Numbered from the stretch's first letter, positions 7,815 through 15,570 are shown. The stretch is 19,862 bases of DNA from an uncultured Oscillospiraceae bacterium (GCA_900540595.1 UQGL01000037.1:1-19862); one strand, 5' to 3'. Numbers and translations are program-made. The notes: generated by a model not told the origin, from the letters alone.

Positions 7815-7852
7815 GGTGTTGTAATAAAGCGCACAATAGAACACCCCGCTGC
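7808..7852. repeat. 13-bp perfect inverted repeat with 19-nt spacer upstream of the regulator promoter
   Basis: GCAGCGGGGTGTT at 7808-7820 is exactly complementary to AACACCCCGCTGC at 7840-7852, with 19 nt between them. It ends 14 bp before the -35 box of the AraC-type gene. It could be a dimeric protein-binding site or an RNA hairpin on the araD side. No T run follows on either strand, so a terminator is unlikely. Confidence 0.6.
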
Positions 7853-7866
7853 CGCACCACTTTACC

Positions 7867-7894
7867 TTGACAAACACGCGCTTTGTTGTATCAT
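7867..7894 (+). promoter_or_regulatory. Promoter of the AraC-type regulator gene
   Basis: A consensus -35 TTGACA (7867-7872) and a -10 TATCAT (7889-7894) are 16 bp apart. Transcription would start near 7901, within the AGGAGG ribosome site at 7901-7906, leaving a leader of only about 14 nt before the ATG at 7915. Confidence 0.65.
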
Positions 7895-7914
7895 AAGGGT
7901 AGGAGGAAGAGCCT

Positions 7915-8787
7915 ATGCTGACTTGTAACATGGACGTGGAGGAGCGCAGCGTCTGGCTGCGGGCCACCCCCGGCGCCGCCGCCATGGCGCAGCCCTTTTA
8001 CTGCACCGAGGCCGGCAACTTTTACGGCCGCGCCCACTTTGCCACAGCCCGCACCGACAAGGATAGCTATATCCTGTTTTACACCCTGTCCGGCAGCGGT
8101 CTGATCGAGCAGAACGACCAGCGCATCGAGCTGCCTGCGGGCAGCGCCCTGCTGCTGAACTGCCGCACCCCGCAAAGCTACTGCACGGCCCCCGGGCAGG
8201 ACCACTGGCATCACTACTGGGTGCATCTGGACGGCGCAGGCGTTGCCAATCTCGCCGAGGTGCTGCTGCCGCAGGGGCGGCTTTCCGCCGTGCCGGTCAG
8301 CCGGCTGGAAATGCAGCCGCTGTTTGAATCGCTGACCAGCGAGTGGGAGCATGGCACCACCGCCGCCCAGATCGAGACCGGGCTGCTGCTGCACAGGATG
8401 CTGGCGCTGATGGCGCGCCAGCTGCTGGCCGGGGACGAGAGCCGCTCCAACCGCACCCTGATTGAGCATGCGGCAGAGTTTATCCGCCAGCACTACGCCG
8501 AGCCGCTCTCGCTTGACCGGCTGCTGGCCCAGACGCCGGTGAGCAAAAGCTGGTTTTTGCGGTTGTTCCGCCAGTATATGGGCACAACGCCCTATAATTT
8601 TTTGTTGTCCACACGCATCACCCGCGCCAAGGAGCTGCTGGTGCTGACGGATTTTTCCATCAGCGAGATTGCGCATCAGGTCGGCTTTGGGGACGAGAGC
8701 AATTTCTCGACCCGCTTTGCCGCCATGGTGGGGCAAAGCCCCCAGCAGTACCGCAAAAGTGCGATGAAGCCCGCCGGGGCCGAGTGA
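7915..8787 (+). CDS. AraC-family transcriptional regulator with cupin sensor domain
   Basis: This 290-residue protein is a likely sugar-responsive regulator. Residues about 25-110 form an AraC-type cupin sensor ([23 protein letters not shown], then [11 protein letters not shown]). The C-terminal 100 residues carry two helix-turn-helix units: about 198-219 ([23 protein letters not shown]) and 248-271 ([21 protein letters not shown]), with the PQQYR ending typical of the family. The start has AGGAGG 8 nt upstream. It is divergent from araD, with direct repeats between the two, and near the rha genes, so L-arabinose or L-rhamnose control is plausible but unproven. The M24 peptidase gene follows after 44 bp. 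Confidence 0.92.
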   Translation: MLTCNMDVEERSVWLRATPGAAAMAQPFYCTEAGNFYGRAHFATARTDKDSYILFYTLSGSGLIEQNDQRIELPAGSALLLNCRTPQSYCTAPGQDHWHHYWVHLDGAGVANLAEVLLPQGRLSAVPVSRLEMQPLFESLTSEWEHGTTAAQIETGLLLHRMLALMARQLLAGDESRSNRTLIEHAAEFIRQHYAEPLSLDRLLAQTPVSKSWFLRLFRQYMGTTPYNFLLSTRITRAKELLVLTDFSISEIAHQVGFGDESNFSTRFAAMVGQSPQQYRKSAMKPAGAE

Positions 8788-8831
8788 CTGCGCTTTGAAG
8801 ATTTTGGGTTTTGGGAAAGAAGGCATTTTTC

Positions 8832-9908
8832 ATGAAAACCGAACGCATTGACCGTGTGCGCACTGCCCTGCGCGCAGCGGGGCTGACCCAGATGATCGTC
8901 TGCGACCCGAAGAGCATCTGGTACCTGACCGGGGTCTCCGTTGACCCCTATGAGCGGCTGCTGGCACTCTATCTGCCGGTGGACGGCGAGCCGGTGCTGT
9001 TTTTGAACCGGCTGTTCCATCTGCCGGAGGTCCCCTGCCGGGCCATCTGGCATACCGACACCGATGCCCCGGTGGCACAGATTGCCGCCGTGGTGGACCC
9101 CGCCGCCCCGCTGGGCATCGACAAGGAGTGGCCGGCGCGGTTTCTGATCCCGCTGATGGAGGCGCACCCCGGTATGCGGGTCGTTCTGTCCAGCGATTGC
9201 GTGGATGACTGCCGCGCCTGCAAGGACGCCGAGGAGCAGGCACTGATGCGCACCGCCTCCCGCATCAATGACGCTGTGAACGAGGCTGCCAAACAGTATA
9301 TAAAGGCCGGCATGACCGAGCGCGAGGTTGCCTCCTTCATCGACAGCCAGTACCGCGCCCACGGCTGCGAAGGGCCGAGCTTTACCACGATCGTCTCCTT
9401 CGGTGCCAATGCCGCCGACCCCCACCACGAGCCGGATGATACGGTGCTGAAGCCCGGCGATTGCGTGCTGTTCGACATGGGCTGCATCAAGGACCGCTAC
9501 TGCAGCGATATGACCCGCACCTGGTTCTGCGGGCAGCCCACGGAGAAGCAGGCCGCCGTGCATGACCTTGTGCGCCGCGCCAATGAGGCCGCCGAGGCGC
9601 TTATTAAGCCCGGCGTGCGGCTCTGCGACCTTGACGCTGCCGCCCGCAGCCTGATCACGGCGGCCGGTTATGGTGAATACTTCAACCACCGGCTGGGCCA
9701 TTTCATCGGCCAGACTGACCACGAAAAGGGCGATGTAAGCAGCGCCAACACGGCCGTTGCCAAGCCCGGCATGATCTTTTCCATTGAGCCGGGCATCTAC
9801 CTGCCCGGTGAGTTCGGCGTCCGCATTGAGGATCTCGTCCTTGTGACCGAGACCGGCTGCGAGGTGCTGAACCGCAATGATAAGCACTGGGCTCTTGTAG
9901 GCCAATAA
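8832..9908 (+). CDS. M24-family metallopeptidase (Xaa-Pro dipeptidase/aminopeptidase type)
   Basis: This 358-residue cytoplasmic enzyme probably cleaves the bond before proline in short peptides. It has the creatinase-like N-terminal domain (1-130) and the pita-bread catalytic domain (from about 135). All five metal ligands are identifiable: Asp215 (LFDMG), Asp226 (SDMTRT), His290 (RLGH), Glu319 (SIEPG) and Glu333 (RIED). His297 in TDHE is the usual additional active-site histidine. The HFIGQTDHE loop departs a little from the common HGIGLDVHE, so other substrates in the M24 family are possible. The start at 8832 has an AGAAGG site about 9 nt upstream; an upstream ATG at 8811 is less well placed. 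It may be read through from the regulator gene and ends at a strong terminator. Confidence 0.92.
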   Translation: MKTERIDRVRTALRAAGLTQMIVCDPKSIWYLTGVSVDPYERLLALYLPVDGEPVLFLNRLFHLPEVPCRAIWHTDTDAPVAQIAAVVDPAAPLGIDKEWPARFLIPLMEAHPGMRVVLSSDCVDDCRACKDAEEQALMRTASRINDAVNEAAKQYIKAGMTEREVASFIDSQYRAHGCEGPSFTTIVSFGANAADPHHEPDDTVLKPGDCVLFDMGCIKDRYCSDMTRTWFCGQPTEKQAAVHDLVRRANEAAEALIKPGVRLCDLDAAARSLITAAGYGEYFNHRLGHFIGQTDHEKGDVSSANTAVAKPGMIFSIEPGIYLPGEFGVRIEDLVLVTETGCEVLNRNDKHWALVGQ

Positions 9909-9925
9909 TGCCCGGCACACCCCGC

Positions 9926-9981
9926 ATAGACAAACAGTTCCCCCGCCCGCACTGCTGCGGACGGGGGAGCTGTTTGTCTAT
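9926..9981. terminator. Strong bidirectional terminator between the M24 peptidase and rhaD
   Basis: A 26-bp stem with only two mismatched positions (ATAGACAAACAG... paired with ...CTGTTTGTCTAT) encloses a 4-nt CTGC loop. The stem base is A/T-rich on both sides. It lies between two convergent genes and should stop transcription from both. Confidence 0.85.
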
Positions 9982-9992
9982 TGCGGAATTGC

Positions 9993-10823
9993 TTAGTCGA
10001 GGAAGTTCTCGTTCAGGGTGACGCCGAAGTCGCGGGCGATGGCGCGCAGATCATCATCGGTGATGGTCTGGCGGATCAGGCCGCCGCCCATAGACAGCAC
10101 CTTGACATAGATCTCGGCGCTCTTTTCGATGGTGTGCGCCAGACCGAAGGTGATGTCAAAGTCCGGGCCGGAGGCAAACAGGCCGTGCTGCGCCCAGACA
10201 GCAGCCTGATAGGTCTTCATCTTCTCGGAGGTGGCCATGGCGATGTCCGCGCCGCCCGGCACCATCCACGGGCAGACGCCGACGCCCTCGGGGAAGACAA
10301 CGGGGCACTCGGTAGCGCTCTGCCACAGCGCGCGGGTGAAGTCGCGGTCGGTCAGCGGCAGGATATAGGTCAGCGCAATGACATTGGTGGCGTGGCAGTG
10401 GTAGATCACACGGTTGGCACCGTTGGTGGCCGCCTTGCGGACGCTGTGGTTCATGAAGTGGCTCGGGAACTCAGAGGTCGGGCGGGCACCCTCGGCCAGA
10501 CCCCAGACAATGCGCCAGCTGTCGCCCTTGTCGTTGATCTCCACGATGCCGATGCTGTGGATGGGATCGGGCTCGACATTGCGGAAGAACTTGCCGGAGC
10601 CGGTCGTGATGAAGTACTCCCCTGCAAGGTTATCGGCCTGAACACCCATGTTGACCCACTCGCGCGGCTCGGCGTCGAAGTAGGGGCGGCAGGCAGCGAC
10701 CTCCTCCGCCGTCATGCGGTAGGTCAGGTTGCCGCCGTTGCGCTCATGCCAGCCCTGCAGCCAGCCATCGTTGCACATGCGAATAAAGCCCTTGACGCAG
10801 GGAATCTCGTAAATTGTAGACAT
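9993..10823 (-). CDS. rhaD: Rhamnulose-1-phosphate aldolase
   Basis: This 276-residue class II zinc aldolase splits L-rhamnulose 1-phosphate into dihydroxyacetone phosphate and L-lactaldehyde. The zinc ligands His142 and His144 (IYHCHATNV) and His213 (WAQHGLF), with catalytic Glu118 (PTSEFPSH), each lie one residue after the E. coli RhaD positions. GNLTYR (31-36) and TTGSGKFF (73-80) form the phosphate-binding part. Length matches RhaD. The start at 10823 has AAAGGAG about 9 nt upstream. It is the distal gene of the rha cluster, and a 156-bp structured repeat lies between it and the isomerase gene. The gene that would process lactaldehyde (fucO or an aldehyde dehydrogenase) is not in the window. 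Confidence 0.95.
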   Translation of the reverse strand: MSTIYEIPCVKGFIRMCNDGWLQGWHERNGGNLTYRMTAEEVAACRPYFDAEPREWVNMGVQADNLAGEYFITTGSGKFFRNVEPDPIHSIGIVEINDKGDSWRIVWGLAEGARPTSEFPSHFMNHSVRKAATNGANRVIYHCHATNVIALTYILPLTDRDFTRALWQSATECPVVFPEGVGVCPWMVPGGADIAMATSEKMKTYQAAVWAQHGLFASGPDFDITFGLAHTIEKSAEIYVKVLSMGGGLIRQTITDDDLRAIARDFGVTLNENFLD

Positions 10824-10849
10824 AGTTTTTTGCTCCTTTGTATGTGTGT

Positions 10850-11005
10850 AGGCTTCCCCCTCCGGGGGAAGCTGTCAGTGGCCCCGACCACTGACTGATG
10901 AGGGCAAAGCTACCGACAGCAGCCCGTTACCGGGCAATTGCCGCAAGGCCGCCCCTCATCCGGCCTCGGGCGGGGCCTCGGCCACCTTCCCCCGCAGGGG
11001 AAGGC
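10850..11005. repeat. 156-bp multi-hairpin dispersed repeat inside the rha cluster
   Basis: The element begins with a 9-bp hairpin GCTTCCCCC-tcc-GGGGGAAGC (10852-10872) and ends with CCTTCCCC-cgca-GGGGAAGG (10985-11004). Inside are an exact 8-bp hairpin GTCAGTGG-ccccga-CCACTGAC (10874-10895), a GCCCG-ttac-CGGGC hairpin (10922-10935), and a GATGAGGGC/GCCCCTCATC pair bracketing the centre. I remember closely similar palindromic repeats as common between genes in Faecalibacterium and relatives, but cannot search here. It fills almost all of the 191-bp gap between rhaD and the isomerase gene. Confidence 0.75.
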
Positions 11006-11014
11006 ATCCTGAAA

Positions 11015-12436
11015 TCAGCGCGTAACAATATCCACCGGCACATTGAAGATCTTGGCGACCTTCAGGATCGTGTCGATATGACGGCCCGGGGCGGCGGCCA
11101 TGTGGTGGGTGGGGCCGGCCTCGCTCCAGCGGTTGCAGAACTCGCGTGCGCCGCAGCTGAACCGGGTGCGCATGTTGGTATCGCCAAAGGTGAAGATGGG
11201 GCCCGGCTCGTTGACGCCCTCGGCCACGACAAACTTGAAGTGACCGTCCTTGTCCTGCGTGATGCCGAGGTAGGTCACATCGCCAACCGGCGGGTAAAAC
11301 TGGGTCAGATAGCCGCCGCCGGTCTTGCCGTGGAACACCGGCACGATCTTCATGGTCGGCTTCTTGGCCTGAGAGATGTCGGCATCGCCGGAGCCGGAGT
11401 GACCGATGATGCAGATATCCTCGTTGAAGTCAATGGAGTACATCTCGCTCAGCTGGCCGCAGCCGGAGATCGTCTTGAGGATGGACATGGCCATCGACAC
11501 CTTGATGTCACCCTCGACAGCACAGGCAACGCCCTGCTTGATCAGCATCGAGAATGCGGGGATCAGCATCGAATCCAGCACGCCCGCCTTACCCTGCGCA
11601 AAGCCGTCATAGTGGCTGGCCACAAAGGCGATCTTCTCGTCCTTGACCCACTGCTCAAACGCGACCACATAGCGGGCCATATCCCAGACCTTCTCGATGG
11701 TGCCGCCGCCCTCGATGTCAAAGGTATCCAGAATATCCTGTGCCTTGGCGCGGATGGCATCTTCATCGGTGATGTTGTCGGCAATGGCCCACATCTTCTC
11801 CCAGTCGAACTGCTTGGTGTAGAGCCACATGCGGTTGTACAGGTTCGTCTCGTCAATGTACAGATCCATCATGCCGGGGTAGGGGCGGCCGATCTGGGCG
11901 AGGTTTGTATCGCGGAAGCGGCGGCGCACCTGCGCAGCCTTGCACCAGTCGCTGATCTCGGCCGCGACAACGGGGTCACCGCCCTCTACCACGCCGGTGA
12001 TAACGGCATGGCGCTTGCCGGCGCGCTCCAGATCCGCGACCATCTCACCAACGGCACCGCAGGCGTACAGCTCGCCCAGCCATGTCGGGATGTCGGTGTT
12101 GGCGTAGTCGGGCGCTTTCTTCTTCTGGACATTGACCAGCACGACCGGCACATCCAGATCGCGCACTGCCGGCAGCATATTATAAGAGGTAGCGTAGGTC
12201 AGCAGCTGCAGGATGACCAGATCAACATCGGCAGCGCGGAACTTATCGCCTGCTGCCATCGACTGCTCCTTGGTCGTGACGATGCCGCCGTCAACGATCT
12301 CAACGGTGTCGGGCAGCGTCTTTTTGAAGGCGGCATACTGGCCCTCAAACTCCGGCACCAGCGTGGGGAACTGCGGCAGATAAGCGCCCAGCGCAATAGC
12401 AAACACGCCAACGCGGGCCTTGGTTTCAACTAACAT
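11015..12436 (-). CDS. L-fucose/L-arabinose isomerase-family protein, probable deoxysugar or pentose isomerase
   Basis: This 473-residue protein belongs to the aldose-ketose isomerase fold shared by FucI and AraA (COG2407-like). It is not the TIM-barrel RhaA. Candidate metal ligands are Glu308 (VEGDIKVSM), Asp336 or Glu339 (SIDFNED), His346 (IIGHSGSGD) and one of His444/445 or His453 (GPTHHMAAAPGRH). Their spacing resembles AraA's E306/E333/H350/H450. The start at 12436 follows AGGAGGT closely. It lies between rhaB and rhaD on the same strand, so the context argues for L-rhamnose to L-rhamnulose isomerisation. The family also includes L-arabinose and L-fucose enzymes, and araD is nearby. Family assignment is firm; substrate is inference. 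Confidence 0.85.
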   Translation of the reverse strand: MLVETKARVGVFAIALGAYLPQFPTLVPEFEGQYAAFKKTLPDTVEIVDGGIVTTKEQSMAAGDKFRAADVDLVILQLLTYATSYNMLPAVRDLDVPVVLVNVQKKKAPDYANTDIPTWLGELYACGAVGEMVADLERAGKRHAVITGVVEGGDPVVAAEISDWCKAAQVRRRFRDTNLAQIGRPYPGMMDLYIDETNLYNRMWLYTKQFDWEKMWAIADNITDEDAIRAKAQDILDTFDIEGGGTIEKVWDMARYVVAFEQWVKDEKIAFVASHYDGFAQGKAGVLDSMLIPAFSMLIKQGVACAVEGDIKVSMAMSILKTISGCGQLSEMYSIDFNEDICIIGHSGSGDADISQAKKPTMKIVPVFHGKTGGGYLTQFYPPVGDVTYLGITQDKDGHFKFVVAEGVNEPGPIFTFGDTNMRTRFSCGAREFCNRWSEAGPTHHMAAAPGRHIDTILKVAKIFNVPVDIVTR

Positions 12437-12474
12437 GGTGGACCTCCTGTATATGAATTTGTTGTATTTGGTAG

Positions 12475-12553
12475 GGGCCGGGCATGCCCGGCCCTGTCGT
12501 GTAAGGCAAAAGGTTGTTTGCGGGTAAGTAGGGCGGGATGCCCCCACCCCGCC
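12475..12553. repeat. Two short palindromes between rhaB and the isomerase gene
   Basis: GGGCCGGGCATGCCCGGCCC at 12475-12494 is a perfect 20-bp palindrome preceded by GTAG. About 38 bp on, again after GTA, a hairpin GGCGGG-atgccccca-CCCGCC (12532-12553) reaches almost to the rhaB stop. Both look like members of a short dispersed palindromic repeat family. They occupy the 124-bp gap and would be transcribed if rhaB and the isomerase gene share an mRNA. Confidence 0.6.
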
Positions 12554-12560
12554 GGGCCGT

Positions 12561-13985
12561 TTACTGCGGCTGGTATTCCTTAATTTCAAAGCTGCGCTTG
12601 ATAGCGGCGCGGGCCTCGGCCAGATCAGCAAACACGCCCGCGTGGATAAGCTGCACCATCAGGTTACCCAGCGCCGTGCCCTCGGTCGGGCCGGCAAAGA
12701 CGGGCAGGCCGGTCGCGTTGGCGGTCTGCTGGTTGAGGTAGGCATCCTGACTGCCGCCGCCCACAATGTTCAGGCTGGTGTAGGTCTTGCCGGTCAGCGT
12801 CTGCAGCTTTTCCACCGCGCGGCGGTAATCCTGCGTCAGGGAGTTGTAAACGCACTGCATAACCTCACCGGTGGTGGCGGGGACCTGCTGCTGCGTGTCT
12901 GCACAGGCGGCCTTGACCTCCCCGATCATCGACTCCGGTGCCAAAAAGCGGTTGTCGTCCGGATCGACACAGCTGGGGAAGTCTGCCGCCCCCTTGGCGG
13001 TGGCGATCAGTTCCGGGAAACTGGGCCGTGTGCCGGTCTGCTCGCCCAGTTCGCGGCGGATGGACTGGATCATCCACAGGCCCATGATGTTCTTGAGATA
13101 GCGGTAGCGGTACTCGTAGCCGCCCTCGTTTGTAAAGTTGGCAGTGCAGCTCTCGGGGTTGGTGATGGCGCGCGGGTTTTCGACGCCGAGCAGGCTCCAT
13201 GTGCCGCTGGAGAGGTAGGCGGCGAACTCGTCCCGCGCCGGCACCGCCAGAAAGGCCGAGCCGGTGTCATGGGTCGCAGGCAGGATGACCTCGGCATCAA
13301 AGCCGACCTCTGCCTGCACTGCCGGGGTCAGATGCCCCAGCACGGTACCCGCCGTTTTGATGGGCTGGAAGATGCCGCGCGGCAGGCCGAGCCTTTGCAG
13401 CAGCGCATCGTCCCAGTCTTTGCTGTCCGCGCCGACCAGCGCCGTTGTGCTGGCGTTGGTATACTCATTGGCGGCTACGCCGCAGAGCAGGTAGTTGAGG
13501 TAATCGGGCACCATCAGGAAGGTCCGGGCGGCTGCCAGCTGCTCGGGGTGTTCCTTCTTGAGGGCCATAAGCTGGTAGACCGTATTGAACGGCTGGTACT
13601 GGATGCCGGTGCGGGCATAATGCTCGGCAAAGGTCAGGCCGTACTCCTTTTCAAGCGCCTCGCGGATGCCCTCGGTGCGCTCATCGCGGTAGGCCACGGC
13701 ATCGCCGATGCGCTGCCCTGCCTCGTCCAGCAGAACGAAATCCACCGCCCAGGTGTCAATGCCGATGGTTGCGGGGGCAAACCCGGCATCGTGGGCGGCG
13801 CGCAGGCCGTTGATGACCTCCCTGGCCAGCGTGTCGATGTCCCAGCAGAGGTGACCGTCTTTGCGCCGGACGCCGTTCTCAAAGCGGTAGACCTCCTGCA
13901 GGACGATCCTGCCGTCCTGCACGGTGCCGACAATGTGCCGCCCGCTGGATGCGCCGATGTCGACCGCCAGTGTACAAGTCTGCAT
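12561..13985 (-). CDS. rhaB: Rhamnulokinase
   Basis: This 474-residue FGGY-family kinase phosphorylates L-rhamnulose with ATP to L-rhamnulose 1-phosphate. The N-terminus has the phosphate-binding motif AVDIGASSGR (7-16), where SSGR is typical of rhamnulokinases. IGIDTWAVDFVLLD (74-87) follows, then the catalytic Asp240 in PATHDTGSA. The adenosine motif NIVGGGSQD lies near the C-terminus. Length matches Firmicute RhaB. The start at 13985 has AAGGAG 6 nt upstream; the longer open frame upstream runs through the promoter. It is the first gene of the rha cluster. A ribulokinase (AraB) would be longer and lacks the SSGR wording. Confidence 0.94.
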   Translation of the reverse strand: MQTCTLAVDIGASSGRHIVGTVQDGRIVLQEVYRFENGVRRKDGHLCWDIDTLAREVINGLRAAHDAGFAPATIGIDTWAVDFVLLDEAGQRIGDAVAYRDERTEGIREALEKEYGLTFAEHYARTGIQYQPFNTVYQLMALKKEHPEQLAAARTFLMVPDYLNYLLCGVAANEYTNASTTALVGADSKDWDDALLQRLGLPRGIFQPIKTAGTVLGHLTPAVQAEVGFDAEVILPATHDTGSAFLAVPARDEFAAYLSSGTWSLLGVENPRAITNPESCTANFTNEGGYEYRYRYLKNIMGLWMIQSIRRELGEQTGTRPSFPELIATAKGAADFPSCVDPDDNRFLAPESMIGEVKAACADTQQQVPATTGEVMQCVYNSLTQDYRRAVEKLQTLTGKTYTSLNIVGGGSQDAYLNQQTANATGLPVFAGPTEGTALGNLMVQLIHAGVFADLAEARAAIKRSFEIKEYQPQ

Positions 13986-14036
13986 AGTGTTCTCCTTCTT
14001 TGCAAAATGACAGTGCTTTTCACTTAATGTATCTGC

Positions 14037-14065
14037 ATTATACGCCGCCGTCTGCGGCTGTTCCA
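14037..14065 (-). promoter_or_regulatory. Promoter of the rha cluster
   Basis: On the minus strand a perfect -10 TATAAT (14037-14042) lies about 52 nt upstream of the rhaB start. At 17 bp distance the -35 position reads TGGAAC (14060-14065), a poor match. A good -10 without a -35 fits a promoter that needs an activator. Together with the terminator at 14171-14201 this covers the structured part of the 321-bp gap; the rest shows nothing I can name. Confidence 0.5.
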
Positions 14066-14170
14066 TCCCCAAAACAACTTGATTCTTTGTGAAAATTCCA
14101 CTCTTTTTCTGCCCTGCCGTCCCCTTTTGCCGCAGCGTCAGGGCACAGGCGGGTAAGCAGGCACATTTAC

Positions 14171-14201
14171 AAAAAAGGGAGGGCCGCCGAAGTGGTCCTC
14201 C
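14171..14201 (-). terminator. Intrinsic terminator downstream of the acetyltransferase gene
   Basis: On the minus strand GGAGGACC-acttcggc-GGCCCTCC forms an 8-bp stem (one G-U pair) at 14178-14201, followed by C and then six T (14171-14176). It lies about 105 nt after the acetyltransferase stop and ahead of the rhaB promoter, so it separates the two units. Confidence 0.8.
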
Positions 14202-14306
14202 AAGGAAACAGGCCTAATTATATACAAGCCCCCAAAATTTGCTTTACAGCACCGGGATTCCCGGCCCGGTTTGCATATATTCCAGCGCCGTATGTTTGCA
14301 ATCGCA

Positions 14307-14789
14307 TTACAGCTTCTTCAAATAGAATCGGTTCATCGTGCTGTGCTGGGTCACACACAGCTTCTCGATCTGCTGAAATCCCATCTTCTCATACAGCTGC
14401 AGGGCTACGGAAAAGTTTGTATGTGTTTCCAGATACAAGCTCTTGTACCCTGCCGCTTTTGCGCCCTCCTCAACGAGCCGTACCAGATCTTTTCCGTAGC
14501 CTTTCCCCTTGACGGAATCCACCAGATAGAGCTTTTGGAGCTCTGCACAATCGTCCAGACCTTCAAATTCCGCAAACCCCGCACCGCCAATAACCTGTCC
14601 GTCCTTACCAAGCGCGACAAAGTACCGGCGCTTATCGGGCTTCTCGCTGTAAAAGGCACTCAGATGGTCCAGCTCCGGGTCGAAATACACAGTCCCCGGA
14701 AGATCCAGATGGAACTTCTTCAAATTATAGCGGGCAATCTCGGCGACTCTTGCATCATCAGAAGGCTCAATTTCTCTATACTTTACCAT
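14307..14789 (-). CDS. GNAT-family N-acetyltransferase
   Basis: This 160-residue cytoplasmic protein belongs to the acetyl-CoA-dependent GNAT family. It shows the central strand VIGGAGFAEF (67-76), the coenzyme-A-binding motif as VKGKGYGKDLV (93-103), and the C-terminal motif LYEKMGF (132-138) before the final strands. The acceptor is unknown. I start at MVKYREIEP (14789), which has GGGAG about 6 nt upstream; an ATG at 14804 is less well placed. It begins 22 nt after the stop of the flavodoxin/ferredoxin gene, so the two are probably one operon. Base composition is visibly less GC-rich than the rha genes. Confidence 0.88.
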   Translation of the reverse strand: MVKYREIEPSDDARVAEIARYNLKKFHLDLPGTVYFDPELDHLSAFYSEKPDKRRYFVALGKDGQVIGGAGFAEFEGLDDCAELQKLYLVDSVKGKGYGKDLVRLVEEGAKAAGYKSLYLETHTNFSVALQLYEKMGFQQIEKLCVTQHSTMNRFYLKKL

Positions 14790-14811
14790 CGTACTCTCCC
14801 CCACTCATTCC

Positions 14812-15570
14812 TTATCGGCTGCCCAACTGCTCAAAATGGTAGCGCGGTTTTCCAACACTCTTTTTCCCGTATTCGATCGCTTCGGTCGGGCAATAGCAGA
14901 TACATGCCATACAGTGGGTACATTCGTTTCCCCACACCGGCCTTCCGGCCCTGATGGTAATGTTGTTCAGCGGGCAGCGGTCGGCGCATTGTCCGCAGCC
15001 GATGCAGGCATCACGCACCTGAAACGCAGCGGCTTTCACAAAAAGCCGATAAAAAATCGGATTTACTGCGCTGCTCATAAACCGGTCATAGAGGTTGCTT
15101 CGCGGTGCCGGGAAAGGCTTCTTTTCTTTCAGGCAGGCAATGGCGTCTGCAATAGCAGGCTCGGCTGCCCTCACGATGCTTTCGGCCTCTTCCCTCTCCG
15201 GGGCCTTGAACATGGCGATATAATTTTCCGGCATGACGATCTGTGCCGTGCCCTTATACTGCAGGCGCTTTTGTTCGGCAAGGACACGATTGAATTTTGC
15301 GGCATTGCCGATCTCGCTGCCGCAATCCATCACAAACCAGATGCGCTTTGCCGAAAGCAGCTCCGTTTTGGTAAGCCACGCAGACACGATTTGCGGGATG
15401 CGCCACGCATAGGTAGGTGTGACGAGGACAATATCTTCCCCCGCCTGTATCGGCGCATAGTCTGCCGCCTTGATTTTTGCATTCAAGTCCACTATTTCGT
15501 CCTGCAGCGCCTCTGCAATGCGCTCGGCGATATAGCGGCTGTTTCCGGTCCCTGAAAAGCATAGTATCAT
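14812..15570 (-). CDS. Flavodoxin-ferredoxin fusion protein (EFR1-type)
   Basis: This 252-residue protein joins an FMN-binding flavodoxin-like domain to a double-cluster ferredoxin. The flavodoxin phosphate loop is SGTGNS (6-11) directly after the start, and TPTYAWRIP (51-59) fits the second flavin loop. The C-terminal domain has two complete [4Fe-4S] motifs: Cys189/192/195/199 (CIGCGQCADRCP) and Cys217/220/223/227 (CTHCMACICYCP). It should carry low-potential electrons in the cytoplasm; its partner is not known. The family is common in anaerobic Clostridia and is usually annotated EFR1 family ferrodoxin. The start at 15570 has GGAGGGAA about 9 nt upstream. Confidence 0.92.
   Translation of the reverse strand: MILCFSGTGNSRYIAERIAEALQDEIVDLNAKIKAADYAPIQAGEDIVLVTPTYAWRIPQIVSAWLTKTELLSAKRIWFVMDCGSEIGNAAKFNRVLAEQKRLQYKGTAQIVMPENYIAMFKAPEREEAESIVRAAEPAIADAIACLKEKKPFPAPRSNLYDRFMSSAVNPIFYRLFVKAAAFQVRDACIGCGQCADRCPLNNITIRAGRPVWGNECTHCMACICYCPTEAIEYGKKSVGKPRYHFEQLGSR

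Noticed and set aside
8676..9920. 414-codon minus-strand frame opposite the M24 peptidase
   Set aside because: Shadow frame; the plus-strand product has all five metal ligands.
10898..12433. 511-codon plus-strand frame opposite the isomerase gene
   Set aside because: Starts inside the multi-hairpin repeat and mirrors the isomerase frame; no recognisable domain.
12642..14027. 461-codon plus-strand frame opposite rhaB
   Set aside because: Antisense shadow of a clear FGGY kinase.
13986..14306. Catabolite-response (cre) site near the rhaB promoter
   Set aside because: TGAAAAGCACTGTCA near the leader is loosely similar, but lacks the central CG and the correct spacing.
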